In this document: in pieces, positions 34,611 to 42,292 of the stretch
How the letters are laid out: each line of letters starts with the position of its first letter
Numbering within the stretch: position 1 is the stretch's first letter
Assembly (NCBI RefSeq): GCF_041200175.1
Contig: NZ_CP165727.1
Location: 6,885,501 to 6,949,500 of the forward strand
DNA from: Streptomyces sp. R33
GTDB taxonomy: Bacteria > Actinomycetota > Actinomycetes > Streptomycetales > Streptomycetaceae
Length of the DNA stretch: 64,000 nt
Reading direction: 5' to 3'
The notes under the pieces: model-generated
Told to the model about the DNA's origin: nothing
Seen by the model: only the letters and a program-made list of their open reading frames with translations
The model's database searches: none
Position numbers and translations under genes: made by a program

Positions 34611-34913
34611 CTACGCCCTCGTGCCGGCCTCAGCGGTGTGCGCGGGGCCCAGCAGGGCCCGGCGTTCCTCTTCGGTCAGCCCGCCCCACACCCCGAACGG
34701 CTCGCGGGTCCGCAGCGCGTGCTCCAGGCACGCGGCACGCACCGGGCAGACGGCACACACCCGCTTCGCGGCCTCGTCGCGGCCCTCCCGCTCCTCGCCC
34801 CGCTCGCCGGCCGGGTGGTAGAAGCGTCCGGGGCCCAGGTTCCGGCAGGCCGCCCGTAGCTGCCACTGCCAGTGATGGTGCGCGGCGCCGGGCAGGCGGG
34901 AGACGTCGGTCAT
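34611..34913 (-). CDS. WhiB-family Fe-S transcriptional regulator
   Basis: A 100-residue WhiB-like protein. The [4Fe-4S] ligands are Cys23 (RAACRN), Cys53 and Cys56 (VCAVCPVR) and Cys62 (AACLEH), followed by the GVWGG turn (residues 74-78) and a basic tail. ATG 34913 is chosen because GAAAGGAA stands just upstream; a longer frame exists. A small insert (GERGEEREGRD) between the first and second Cys is typical of non-WhiB/WblA paralogues. Which Wbl class it belongs to cannot be settled by eye. Confidence 0.92.
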   Translation of the reverse strand: MTDVSRLPGAAHHHWQWQLRAACRNLGPGRFYHPAGERGEEREGRDEAAKRVCAVCPVRAACLEHALRTREPFGVWGGLTEEERRALLGPAHTAEAGTRA

Positions 34914-35009
34914 GGCAGTTCCTTTCGCTGTCCTCGGCATGACCTCGCGTGTGACCGCTCTGCGCCCCCTGAAACCTGCCGTTTCGCCCCTGCCGGCGCA
35001 GCCCTCCGG

Positions 35010-35726
35010 TCAGACCCCGGCGTCCGGGGTGCGCAGCCCGATGAAGAGCGGCCGGCGGCGCAGCGTGAATCCCATCGACTCGTAGAGCGCGATCGCCCCG
35101 GTGTTGTCCGCCGCGGCGTGCAGGAACGGGCGATCGCCGCGCTCCCGGATCCCGGCGGCCACCGCCCGGATCAGCCGGCCCGCGAGCCCCTTGCCCCGGT
35201 GGTCCGGGTGCGTGCACACCGCGCTGATCTCCGACCAGCCCGGCGGCCGCATCCGTTCCCCGGCCATCGCGACGAGCCGGCCCTCGTGCCGGATCCCGAG
35301 GTACGTGCCCAGCTCGACGGTGCGTGACAGGAACGGCCCCGGTTTCGTGAGGTCGACCAGCTCCCGCATCTCCGGTACGTCGGCAGGCCCCAGCAGGACC
35401 GCTTCGGGCGCGGCCTCGGCCCGTACCGCCCCGCCGTCCAGCTGTACGCCCGGTATCGAGGCCGTCGTCGTCCACCCCGCGGGCGGGGTCGGCAGCCCGG
35501 TGACCCAGACGGGGGCGCCGGGCCCGGCCAGCGCGGCCAGATCGGCCCAGGCCCGCGGGTCGTCCGGGTCCGCGAGCGCGGCGAACGGCGAGGCCTCCGC
35601 GACGTACCGGGCCGCGAGGCCGGCGGGCCCGGTCTCGGCGAAGGCACGACTCGGGCCGCTCAGAGCGGCCCAGACCGGATTGTCGAGTACGTGGACGGGC
35701 GTGGCCGTGCCGGTGTCGGGCGACAT
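35010..35726 (-). CDS. GNAT-family N-acetyltransferase (FR47-like)
   Basis: A 238-residue protein. A variable N-terminal domain is followed by a GNAT fold with the acetyl-CoA loop VCTHPDHRGKGLAGRLI and the terminal beta strand ALYESMGFTLRRRP. The substrate is unknown. It is divergent from the nitrilase gene and shares the intergenic region with its CGCAAC boxes, so it may be a further member of the same regulon. Confidence 0.86.
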   Translation of the reverse strand: MSPDTGTATPVHVLDNPVWAALSGPSRAFAETGPAGLAARYVAEASPFAALADPDDPRAWADLAALAGPGAPVWVTGLPTPPAGWTTTASIPGVQLDGGAVRAEAAPEAVLLGPADVPEMRELVDLTKPGPFLSRTVELGTYLGIRHEGRLVAMAGERMRPPGWSEISAVCTHPDHRGKGLAGRLIRAVAAGIRERGDRPFLHAAADNTGAIALYESMGFTLRRRPLFIGLRTPDAGV

Positions 35727-35892
35727 GGGGTGGCGGACTCCTTCCCTCGGTAGCGGCCGCAGGCCCGTCCACCAGCTCCTTGACGGCCCCGCGCACCGCC
35801 ACGAGACTGCTGGTGACGACGGTCATGAGGGTCAGCGTCCGCCGAGGGCCGGTTTATGCCCCGGCCGCCGTGCAGAGCGGCCGACGGCCCCG

Positions 35893-35951
35893 CGCAACGA
35901 ATCTCCGTACCCGCTGCGAAACACGCAACGAATCGATGCGCTGAGCGCAAC
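35893..35951. promoter_or_regulatory. CGCAACGAATC direct repeats upstream of the nitrilase gene
   Basis: CGCAACGAATC occurs exactly at 35893-35903 and 35924-35934 (31 bases apart), with a third CGCAAC at 35946. This lies in the 303-base gap between the divergent GNAT and nitrilase genes. The spacing and core match the boxes upstream of the permease-lrp operon, suggesting a shared Lrp-type regulator. No gene is supported in the rest of the gap. Confidence 0.5.
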
Positions 35952-36029
35952 AGTCATGGCTTGTCGGGGTCGAACGGGTGAACGTACCTTCAATAGGACC
36001 CACTCCCCTCCTGCCACAGAGGTACGCCC

Positions 36030-36830
36030 ATGCCCCCGCTGCGCACCGCCCTCCTCCAGAGCTCCGGACGGCTCGGCGACACCGCCGAGAACCTGAAGGC
36101 GCTCGACGAGGCTGTGGAGCGCGCCGCACAGGCGGGTGCCGGACTCCTCGTGACCTCGGAGATGTTCCTGACCGGCTACGCGCTGGAGGTCCAGGACATC
36201 GCCGCCCTCGCCGAGGCGGCCGACGGCATGTCGGCCCGCGCCATCGGCGAGATCGCCCGCCGCCACGGGGTCGCCGTCCTGTACGGCTACCCGGAGCGCG
36301 AGGGCGAGACGGTGTACAACGCGGCCCAGCTCGTCGGCCCGGACGGGGTCCGGCTGGCGAACTACCGCAAGACCCACCTGTTCGGCTGCTTCGAGCAGGA
36401 CGCCTTCACCCCCGGCGACACCCCCGTCGTCCAGGCGGAGCTGAACGGCCTCCGCATCGGCATCATGATCTGCTACGACGTGGAGTTCCCGGAGAACGTC
36501 CGCTCCCACGCCCTGGCCGGCACCGACCTCCTCCTGGTGCCGACCGCGCAGATGCACCCCTTCCAGTTCGTCGCCGAACAGCTCGTCCCCGTACGGGCCT
36601 TCGAGAACCAGATGTACATCGCGTACGTCAACCGCACCGGTCCGGAAGGCGAGTTCGAGTTCGTCGGACTCAGCTGCCTGGCGAGCCCCGACGGGGTCAC
36701 CCGGACCAGGGCCGGCCGCGGTGAGGAGCTGGTGATCGGCGAGGCCGACCCCGAGCTGCTGGCCGCCTCGCGCGAGAACAACCCGTACCTGCGCGACCGC
36801 CGCCCCGGGCTCTACGCCTCCCTCGTCTGA
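36030..36830 (+). CDS. Carbon-nitrogen hydrolase (nitrilase superfamily)
   Basis: A 266-residue amidase of the nitrilase superfamily with the full triad: Glu44 in VTSEMFLTGY, Lys114 in NYRKTHLFG and Cys148 in MICYDVEFPE. Family members cleave amides, ureides or N-carbamoyl groups in the cytoplasm. A flavin amine oxidase gene follows after 51 bases. Pairing of the two suggests a route amine or amino acid to amide to acid, as in polyamine or tryptophan-type degradation, but the substrate is not shown by sequence. Confidence 0.9.
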   Translation: MPPLRTALLQSSGRLGDTAENLKALDEAVERAAQAGAGLLVTSEMFLTGYALEVQDIAALAEAADGMSARAIGEIARRHGVAVLYGYPEREGETVYNAAQLVGPDGVRLANYRKTHLFGCFEQDAFTPGDTPVVQAELNGLRIGIMICYDVEFPENVRSHALAGTDLLLVPTAQMHPFQFVAEQLVPVRAFENQMYIAYVNRTGPEGEFEFVGLSCLASPDGVTRTRAGRGEELVIGEADPELLAASRENNPYLRDRRPGLYASLV

Positions 36831-36881
36831 GTCCCGCCAGCGCCCTCCCCCCTGCCCCACCCCCGCAAGGAGCCGTACCCC

Positions 36882-38579
36882 ATGACGTCCACGGTGCCCA
36901 CCACCGCCGTCCCGCACAGCGACGGACAGCCGCCGATCACCATGTTCGGGCCGGACTTCCCGTACGCGTACGACGACTTCCTGGCCCACCCTGCGGGCCT
37001 GGGCCAGGTCCCGGCGACCGAGTTCGGCACCGAGGTCGCGGTCATCGGCGGCGGCCTGTCCGGCATCATCTCGGCGTACGAGCTGATGAAGATGGGCCTC
37101 AAGCCCGTCGTGTACGAGGCCGACCAGATCGGCGGCCGGCTGCGCACCGTCGGCTTCGAGGGCGCCGGCACCGAGGGCCTGACCGCGGAGATGGGCGCCA
37201 TGCGCTTCCCGCCGTCCTCCACCGCGCTCCAGCACTACATCGACCTCGTCGGCCTGGTCACCGAGCCCTTCCCGAACCCGCTCGCCGACGCGACCCCCTC
37301 GACGGTCGTCGACCTCAAGGGCGAGACGCACTACGCCGAGACCATCGCCGACCTCCCGCAGATCTACCGCGACGTCGCCGACGCGTGGAACGCCTGCCTC
37401 GACGAGGGCGCCGACTTCTCCGACATGAACCAGGCGATGCGCGAGCGGGACGTCCCGCGCATCCGCGAGATCTGGGCGAAGCTCGTCGAGAAGCTCGACG
37501 ACGAGACCTTCTACGGCTTCCTCTGCAAGTCCGAGGCCTTCCAGTCCTTCCGCAAGCGCGAGATCTTCGGCCAGGTCGGCTTCGGCACGGGCGGCTGGGA
37601 CACCGACTTCCCGAACTCCATCCTGGAGATCCTCCGCGTCGTCTACACCGAGGCGGACGACCACCACCGCGGCATCGTCGGCGGCTCGCAGCAGCTGCCG
37701 GTGCGCCTGTGGGAGCGCGAGCCCGAGAAGATCGTCCACTGGGCCCAGGGCACCTCGCTGTCCTCCCTGCACGACGGCACCCCGCGTCCGGCGGTGACCC
37801 GCCTGCACCGCACGGCCGGCAACCGCATCACGGTCACCGACGCCGACGGCGACATCCGTACGTACCGTGCCGCGATCTTCACGGCCCAGTCCTGGATGCT
37901 GCTGTCGAAGATCGCGTGCGACGACACGCTCTTCCCGATCGACCACTGGACGGCGATCGAGCGCACCCACTACATGGAGAGCTCGAAGCTCTTCATCCCG
38001 GTGGACCGCCCGTTCTGGCTGGACAAGGACGAGGAGACGGGCCGCGACGTCATGTCGATGACCCTCACGGACCGCATGACGCGCGGCACGTACCTCCTGG
38101 ACAACGGCCCGGACCAGCCGGCCGTCATCTGCCTCTCGTACACCTGGTGCGACGACAGCCTGAAGTGGCTGCCGCTGTCCGCGAACGAGCGGATGGAGGT
38201 CATGCTGAAGTCCCTCGGCGAGATCTACCCGAAGGTCGACATCCGCCGCCACATCATCGGCAACCCGGTGACCGTGTCGTGGGAGAACGAGCCCTACTTC
38301 ATGGGCGCGTTCAAGGCCAACCTGCCGGGCCACTACCGCTACCAGCGGCGCCTGTTCACCCACTTCATGCAGGACCGCCTCCCCGAGGACAAGCGCGGCA
38401 TCTTCCTCGCGGGCGACGACATCTCCTGGACGGCGGGCTGGGCCGAGGGCGCGGTCCAGACGGCGCTGAACGCGGTCTGGGGCGTCATGCACCACCTGGG
38501 CGGCTCCACGGACGCCACCAACCCGGGCCCGGGCGACCTCTACGACGAGATCGCCCCGGTCGAACTCCCGGAGGACTGA
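36882..38579 (+). CDS. Flavin monoamine oxidase family protein
   Basis: A 565-residue FAD amine oxidase. The Rossmann motif VAVIGGGLSGIISAYELMKMG (about residues 49-69) is followed by the FAD-binding GGRLRT and by EMGAMRFPPSS. The C-terminal FAD block is GIFLAGDDISWTAGWAEGAV. Its length and the EMGAMRFP segment resemble tryptophan 2-monooxygenase or L-amino acid oxidases rather than simple monoamine oxidases. An oxygenase would yield an amide, a fitting substrate for the adjacent nitrilase. A GC-rich terminator with TTTT follows. Confidence 0.9.
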   Translation: MTSTVPTTAVPHSDGQPPITMFGPDFPYAYDDFLAHPAGLGQVPATEFGTEVAVIGGGLSGIISAYELMKMGLKPVVYEADQIGGRLRTVGFEGAGTEGLTAEMGAMRFPPSSTALQHYIDLVGLVTEPFPNPLADATPSTVVDLKGETHYAETIADLPQIYRDVADAWNACLDEGADFSDMNQAMRERDVPRIREIWAKLVEKLDDETFYGFLCKSEAFQSFRKREIFGQVGFGTGGWDTDFPNSILEILRVVYTEADDHHRGIVGGSQQLPVRLWEREPEKIVHWAQGTSLSSLHDGTPRPAVTRLHRTAGNRITVTDADGDIRTYRAAIFTAQSWMLLSKIACDDTLFPIDHWTAIERTHYMESSKLFIPVDRPFWLDKDEETGRDVMSMTLTDRMTRGTYLLDNGPDQPAVICLSYTWCDDSLKWLPLSANERMEVMLKSLGEIYPKVDIRRHIIGNPVTVSWENEPYFMGAFKANLPGHYRYQRRLFTHFMQDRLPEDKRGIFLAGDDISWTAGWAEGAVQTALNAVWGVMHHLGGSTDATNPGPGDLYDEIAPVELPED

Positions 38580-38608
38580 CCCACCCGGTCCCTCCGGCCC
38601 CATGACCA

Positions 38609-38649
38609 CGGGCCGCCCCCGCGCCACGAGCGCGGCGGCGGCCCGTTTT
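38609..38649 (+). terminator. Intrinsic terminator after the amine oxidase gene
   Basis: The arms CGGGCCGCC and GGCGGCCCG, extended by six more pairs across one mismatch, are followed by TTTT. It lies between convergent genes and could serve both strands. Confidence 0.8.
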
Positions 38650-38660
38650 CATGCCCCGGC

Positions 38661-39302
38661 TCAGGAGGTCGGCGTCAGGAGGCAGCGGCCGACCAGGCCG
38701 ACGCCGGCGTCGAGCGAATCCGTGAACTCCTCCGCCAGTTCGGGGGAGCGGCGCAGGGTCCACAGCAGGCGGGCCGCCGACCAGGCGGCGCCCCGGGCCC
38801 GGTCCAGGCTCCACGAGCCGAGCAGGTGCGTCAGCGGGTCGGCGACCTCCAGCAGGTCCGGGCCCGGCATGAGGTCCTCCCGGATGTGCTCCTCCAGGCA
38901 GACCAGGGTGTCGCCGACCCGGTCGAAGTCCGCCTCCAGGGCCCGCGGTTCGCAGTCCAGCGCCCGGCAGGTGGCCACCACCGCCAGCGCGAGGTCGTGC
39001 CCGATGTGCGCGTTGATCCCGGCCAGCGCGTGCTGCAGCGGGCGGATCCCCGGGTGACGGCGGTACTGCAGCAGCGGCCGCCAGCACGCCGGGGCCCGGT
39101 CGGCCTCCACCGCCGTCAGGTACCGCTCCGCGAACCGTACGCTGAGCGCCTCCGCCCGCCGCGGCGCGGGGAACTCCCCGTGGGAGATGCGGGCGTGCAG
39201 CGTCTCCGTCACCGTCAGGTACACCCGGTTGAAGACGGCGACACCGTCCTGCGCGGGGAGCCGCTCGTCCAGGGCGCGCATCCGCGCGAGCACCGCTTCC
39301 AT
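38661..39302 (-). CDS. DUF5995-family protein
   Basis: A 213-residue, largely helical protein matching the actinobacterial DUF5995 family by its FNRVYLTVTETLHARI and GINAHIGHDLALAVV blocks. Paired His and Asp residues there could bind metal. The function of the family is unknown. ATG 39302 begins the recognisable domain (MEAVLARMRALDERLPAQDG). A longer frame upstream is Arg/Pro-rich and looks non-coding. No clear ribosome-binding site is seen. Confidence 0.8.
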   Translation of the reverse strand: MEAVLARMRALDERLPAQDGVAVFNRVYLTVTETLHARISHGEFPAPRRAEALSVRFAERYLTAVEADRAPACWRPLLQYRRHPGIRPLQHALAGINAHIGHDLALAVVATCRALDCEPRALEADFDRVGDTLVCLEEHIREDLMPGPDLLEVADPLTHLLGSWSLDRARGAAWSAARLLWTLRRSPELAEEFTDSLDAGVGLVGRCLLTPTS

Positions 39303-39444
39303 GGGAGGCAGCGTCCCAGCCGGCGGTGCGGATCCGGGGAACTTGGCCGTGTGCTTCCCCGGTTCGGGCGAACCCGGCTCAGGAACGCGTGTCCCGCGCG
39401 GCCGTTTCCCCGCCCGCGCCGCCCTCGCCCGCACCGCCCGCACC

Positions 39445-39759
39445 CTACGCCGACGTGCCCGCGTCGAGCAGCGGCTCCCGGGTCTCCAGGTGGGCGGGCG
39501 CGAAGTACCGCAGCGTGTGGTACCCCGTGATCACGACGATCGTGCCGAGCGCGATACCGCCCAGCTCGAAGCCGTCCGTCAGGTGCAGCTCCACGCCGCC
39601 GACGCCGATGACGGTGCCCGCCGCGGCCGGCACCAGGTGCAGCGGATTGCGCAGGTCCACCCCGCCGCTCGCCCGGATCGCCGCCGCGACGCCCACGAAG
39701 GAGAGCGAGCAGCCCAGGTACGAGGGGACCCGCCCGCGCGTGGCGAGCAGGAAGATCGC
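39445..39759 (-). pseudogene. Internally deleted uracil/xanthine permease (NCS2 family) remnant
   Basis: This frame reads, as far as I recognise it, two separate pieces of an NCS2 (UraA-type) permease joined directly. The first is an N-terminal helix 2-3 piece (AIFLLATRGRVPSYLGCSLS, then FVGVAAAIRASGG). The second is the C-terminal end (VDLRNPLHLVPAAAGTVIGV, GVELHLTDGFELGGIALGT, ending LDAGTSA). Intact proteins are about 460 residues; some 300 residues between the pieces and the first 65 or so are missing. The frame stays open across the junction, so the deletion was in phase. Its 5' part abuts the stop of the MFS gene. A GTG at 39696 could start an 83-residue product but a functional transporter is impossible. 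Confidence 0.75.
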
Positions 39760-39769
39760 TTCGCGAAGG

Positions 39770-40984
39770 TTACGGCCGGATGCCTGCCGGTTCGTCCCGC
39801 TCTGCGGGCGCGGGGCCCGCGGTCACCGGCTTCTGCCGCAGTACGGCCGCCCCTGCGATCAGCGCGAACGCGAGCAGGGTGACCAGCCCGAAGGACACCA
39901 CGAGCGAGGTCGCGTCCGCCACCGCACCGATCGCCGACGGCGCGATCAGTCCCGACGTGTACGTGATCGTCGCGACGCCCGCGATGGCCTGCGCCGGGGC
40001 CGGTCCGCTGCGCGCGGCTGCCGCGAAGGCCAGCGGGACCACCACCGCGATGCCGAGTCCGATCAGGCCGAAGCCCGCCAGTGCCGCGGCCGGGTGGCGG
40101 ACCGTCACCACCAGCAGCCCGCCCGCGGTGGCCAGTACCCCGCCGGCCCGCACCGTGCGCACCGGCCCGAACCGGTCCACCACCCGGTCCCCGGCGAGCC
40201 GGGCGACGGCCATGGTGAGCGCGAACGCCGTGGTGGAGGCGGCGGCGAGACCGGCATCCGTGTCCAGGACGTCGCGCAGGTAGACCGCGGACCAGTCCAG
40301 GCTCGCGCCCTCCGCGAAGACGGCGCAGAACCCGATCGCGCCGATCAGCAGGGCGGACTTCGGGGGCAGCGCGAAATGCGGCGGCGCCTCGGCCCCCGCG
40401 GCGCTGCGCAGGTCCAGCACCCCCCGTACGGCGACCAGCCCGGCCGCGGTCAGGGCGAGCGCGGCGAAGAGGTGGTGCAGCCGGGCGTCGGCACCGGCAT
40501 GGGCGGCGACCGTGCCCGCCGCCGAACCCAGCAGCGCGCCCACGCTCCACATGCCGTGCAGCGAGGACATGATCGAGCGGCCGAGCCGGTTCTCGGTCTC
40601 CACGCCCAGCGCGTTCATCGCCACGTCCGACATCCCGGAGGTGGCGCCGTAGACGAAGAGGGCGCAGCACAGCGTGGCCAGGTTCGGCGCCAGGCTCGGC
40701 AGGATCAGGGACAGGGTCCACAGCGCCAGCAGCGCGCGCAGCGCGGTGCGGGCCCCGAAGCGGTGGTTGATCCGGCCGGCCAGCGGCATCGCGAGCGCCG
40801 CGCCCAGGGCGGGGAAGGCGAGGGCGAGGCCCAGGGTGCCCGCGCTGAGCTGGGCGTGGTCCTGGATCCAGGGGATGCGGGTGGCGAAGGAGCCGGTGAC
40901 GGCCCCGTGGGCGCAGAAGACGGCGGCGATGGCGAAGCGGGCCCGGCGCAGGCGCGCCGGGCCGAGGTCTGTTTCCCCTGTCAT
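39770..40984 (-). CDS. MFS transporter (YbjJ-like)
   Basis: A 404-residue major-facilitator protein with about 12 hydrophobic helices and a signature IPWIQDHAQLSAGTLGLAL near the N terminus, in the style of YbjJ/fucose-permease-like carriers. It is divergent from a ROK regulator gene with a 55-base gap that contains a palindromic operator, so its expression is probably repressed by that regulator in response to a sugar or sugar derivative. Confidence 0.88.
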   Translation of the reverse strand: MTGETDLGPARLRRARFAIAAVFCAHGAVTGSFATRIPWIQDHAQLSAGTLGLALAFPALGAALAMPLAGRINHRFGARTALRALLALWTLSLILPSLAPNLATLCCALFVYGATSGMSDVAMNALGVETENRLGRSIMSSLHGMWSVGALLGSAAGTVAAHAGADARLHHLFAALALTAAGLVAVRGVLDLRSAAGAEAPPHFALPPKSALLIGAIGFCAVFAEGASLDWSAVYLRDVLDTDAGLAAASTTAFALTMAVARLAGDRVVDRFGPVRTVRAGGVLATAGGLLVVTVRHPAAALAGFGLIGLGIAVVVPLAFAAAARSGPAPAQAIAGVATITYTSGLIAPSAIGAVADATSLVVSFGLVTLLAFALIAGAAVLRQKPVTAGPAPAERDEPAGIRP

Positions 40985-40991
40985 GGCATTA

Positions 40992-41018
40992 AACTATCAG
41001 GGACCCTGCCTGATAGTT
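40992..41018. promoter_or_regulatory. Palindromic operator between MFS and ROK genes
   Basis: Perfect 10-bp arms AACTATCAGG and CCTGATAGTT flank the 7-base spacer GACCCTG. The site begins eight bases upstream of the MFS start and ends about 21 bases before the ROK start, covering both promoters. It is the most AT-rich point in this region. It is the likely binding site of the ROK regulator. Confidence 0.75.
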
Positions 41019-41039
41019 AGTGGCGTGGAGCTCCCTAGG

Positions 41040-42206
41040 ATGGGCGCCGTGACTCCTGCCAAAGCCCTGGCCCCGGCCGCCACCGCTCCGTCGCCCGCGT
41101 CGCCGAGCACGGCCCGGGCCATCAACGACCGGCTCGCCCTGCGACTCCTCCAGGAGGAAGGACCGCTGACCGCCACTCAGCTCAAGACGATGACCGGCCT
41201 CTCCCGTCCTTCGGTCGCCGATCTCGTCGAGCGGCTGACCGGGGCCGGGCTGATCGAGGTCGTGGGGCAGTCGGGCGAACAGCGCCGCGGACCCAACGCC
41301 AGGCTGTACGGGATCGTCGCCCGCCGTGCGTACCTGGCGGCCCTGGACGTACGGACGGACAGCGCGACCGCGGTGGTCGCGGACCTGCTCGGCCGCCCGC
41401 TCGCCCAGGCCGAGCTCCCGGTGGACGCCGTCGAGGAGGCCGTGGACCTGCTCGAGGCGCTCGCGCGGGAGGCGGGAGCGGACGGGCTGCACACCGTGGT
41501 GGCCGGAGCGCCGGGCCTGGTGGCCCCGTCCGACGGGGTGCTGCGCAGCACCGCCGGCCTGCCGGCCTGGCACCGGGACCTGGTGGCGGCCCTCCGGCGG
41601 AGGCTGTCGGCCACGGTGGTGGTGGAGAACGAGACCAACCTCGCGGCCCTCGCGGAACAGCGGGTCGGGGCCGCGCAGGACCTGGACTCCTTCGTGCTGC
41701 TGTGGCTCGGGGCGGGCGTCGGCGCGGCCGTGGTCCTGGACGGGCGGCTGCGGCGGGGCGCGTCGGGCGGGGCGGGCGAGATCGGCTTCCTGCCGGTGCC
41801 GGGCACGGGCCGGCTGCCCTCCGCCACGGACTGCGAGGGCGGGTTCCACGCGTTGGTCGGCCGGGAAGCCGTCGCCGCGCTCGCGGCGGAGCACGGCTGG
41901 GCCGGGCCGGTGGAGGAGGCGGTGGCGGGCGCCGCGGGCGAGGCCTTCATCGAGGCCCTGGCGCAGCGGCTCGCGCTGGGCGCGGCGGCCGTCGCGGCGG
42001 TGCTGGATCCGGGGTGCCTGGTCCTGGCGGGTGGGCTGGGCCACGCGGGCGGCGCGGCCCTCGCCTCCGCGGTGGCCCGCCGCCTGACGGCGCTGACCCC
42101 GGTCCCGATGGAGGTCAGGGCCACTGCCCTCGGGGATCCGGCGGTCCTGACGGGGGCGCGGCTGGCCGCCCGCGAAGCCGCGCAGGCGGACCTCTTCGCC
42201 CCCTGA
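41040..42206 (+). CDS. ROK-family transcriptional regulator
   Basis: A 388-residue protein with an N-terminal winged HTH (AINDRLALRLLQEEGPLTAT, LKTMTGLSRPSVADLVERL) and a C-terminal ROK domain (LAALDVRTDSATAVV, NETNLAALAEQ, LGAGVGAAVVLDGRLRRG). The Zn-binding CxCGxxGC motif of canonical ROK proteins is reduced to a single Cys (SATDCEGGFH), so sugar kinase activity is not expected. ATG 41040 follows GGAG by nine bases. It probably controls the divergent MFS gene. Confidence 0.9.
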   Translation: MGAVTPAKALAPAATAPSPASPSTARAINDRLALRLLQEEGPLTATQLKTMTGLSRPSVADLVERLTGAGLIEVVGQSGEQRRGPNARLYGIVARRAYLAALDVRTDSATAVVADLLGRPLAQAELPVDAVEEAVDLLEALAREAGADGLHTVVAGAPGLVAPSDGVLRSTAGLPAWHRDLVAALRRRLSATVVVENETNLAALAEQRVGAAQDLDSFVLLWLGAGVGAAVVLDGRLRRGASGGAGEIGFLPVPGTGRLPSATDCEGGFHALVGREAVAALAAEHGWAGPVEEAVAGAAGEAFIEALAQRLALGAAAVAAVLDPGCLVLAGGLGHAGGAALASAVARRLTALTPVPMEVRATALGDPAVLTGARLAAREAAQADLFAP

Positions 42207-42234
42207 GCCGCGCCGGGCAGCATCGGCCCGGTGC

Positions 42235-42254
42235 GGCCCGGTGCGCACCGGGCC
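42235..42254. terminator. Perfect 20-bp palindrome between convergent genes
   Basis: GGCCCGGTGCGCACCGGGCC lies between the ROK gene (plus) and the corA-like gene (minus). A second CGGCCCGGTGCGG copy lies just upstream. It is likely a bidirectional terminator. Confidence 0.55.
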
Positions 42255-42292
42255 GGACCAGGCCGCACCGGGTCGCTCCCAAGCCGGACGGC

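Noticed and set aside
35727..35826. Minus-strand start (MTVVTSSLVAVRGAVKELVDG) upstream of the GNAT gene
   Set aside because: The helix-like segment is suggestive, but the frame runs out of phase through the GNAT gene and has no good ribosome-binding site; a short leader peptide is not supported.
31163..35973. 12-base match TGTCGGGGTCGA at 31163 and 35962
   Set aside because: Matches of this length are expected many times by chance in 64 kb of GC-rich DNA.
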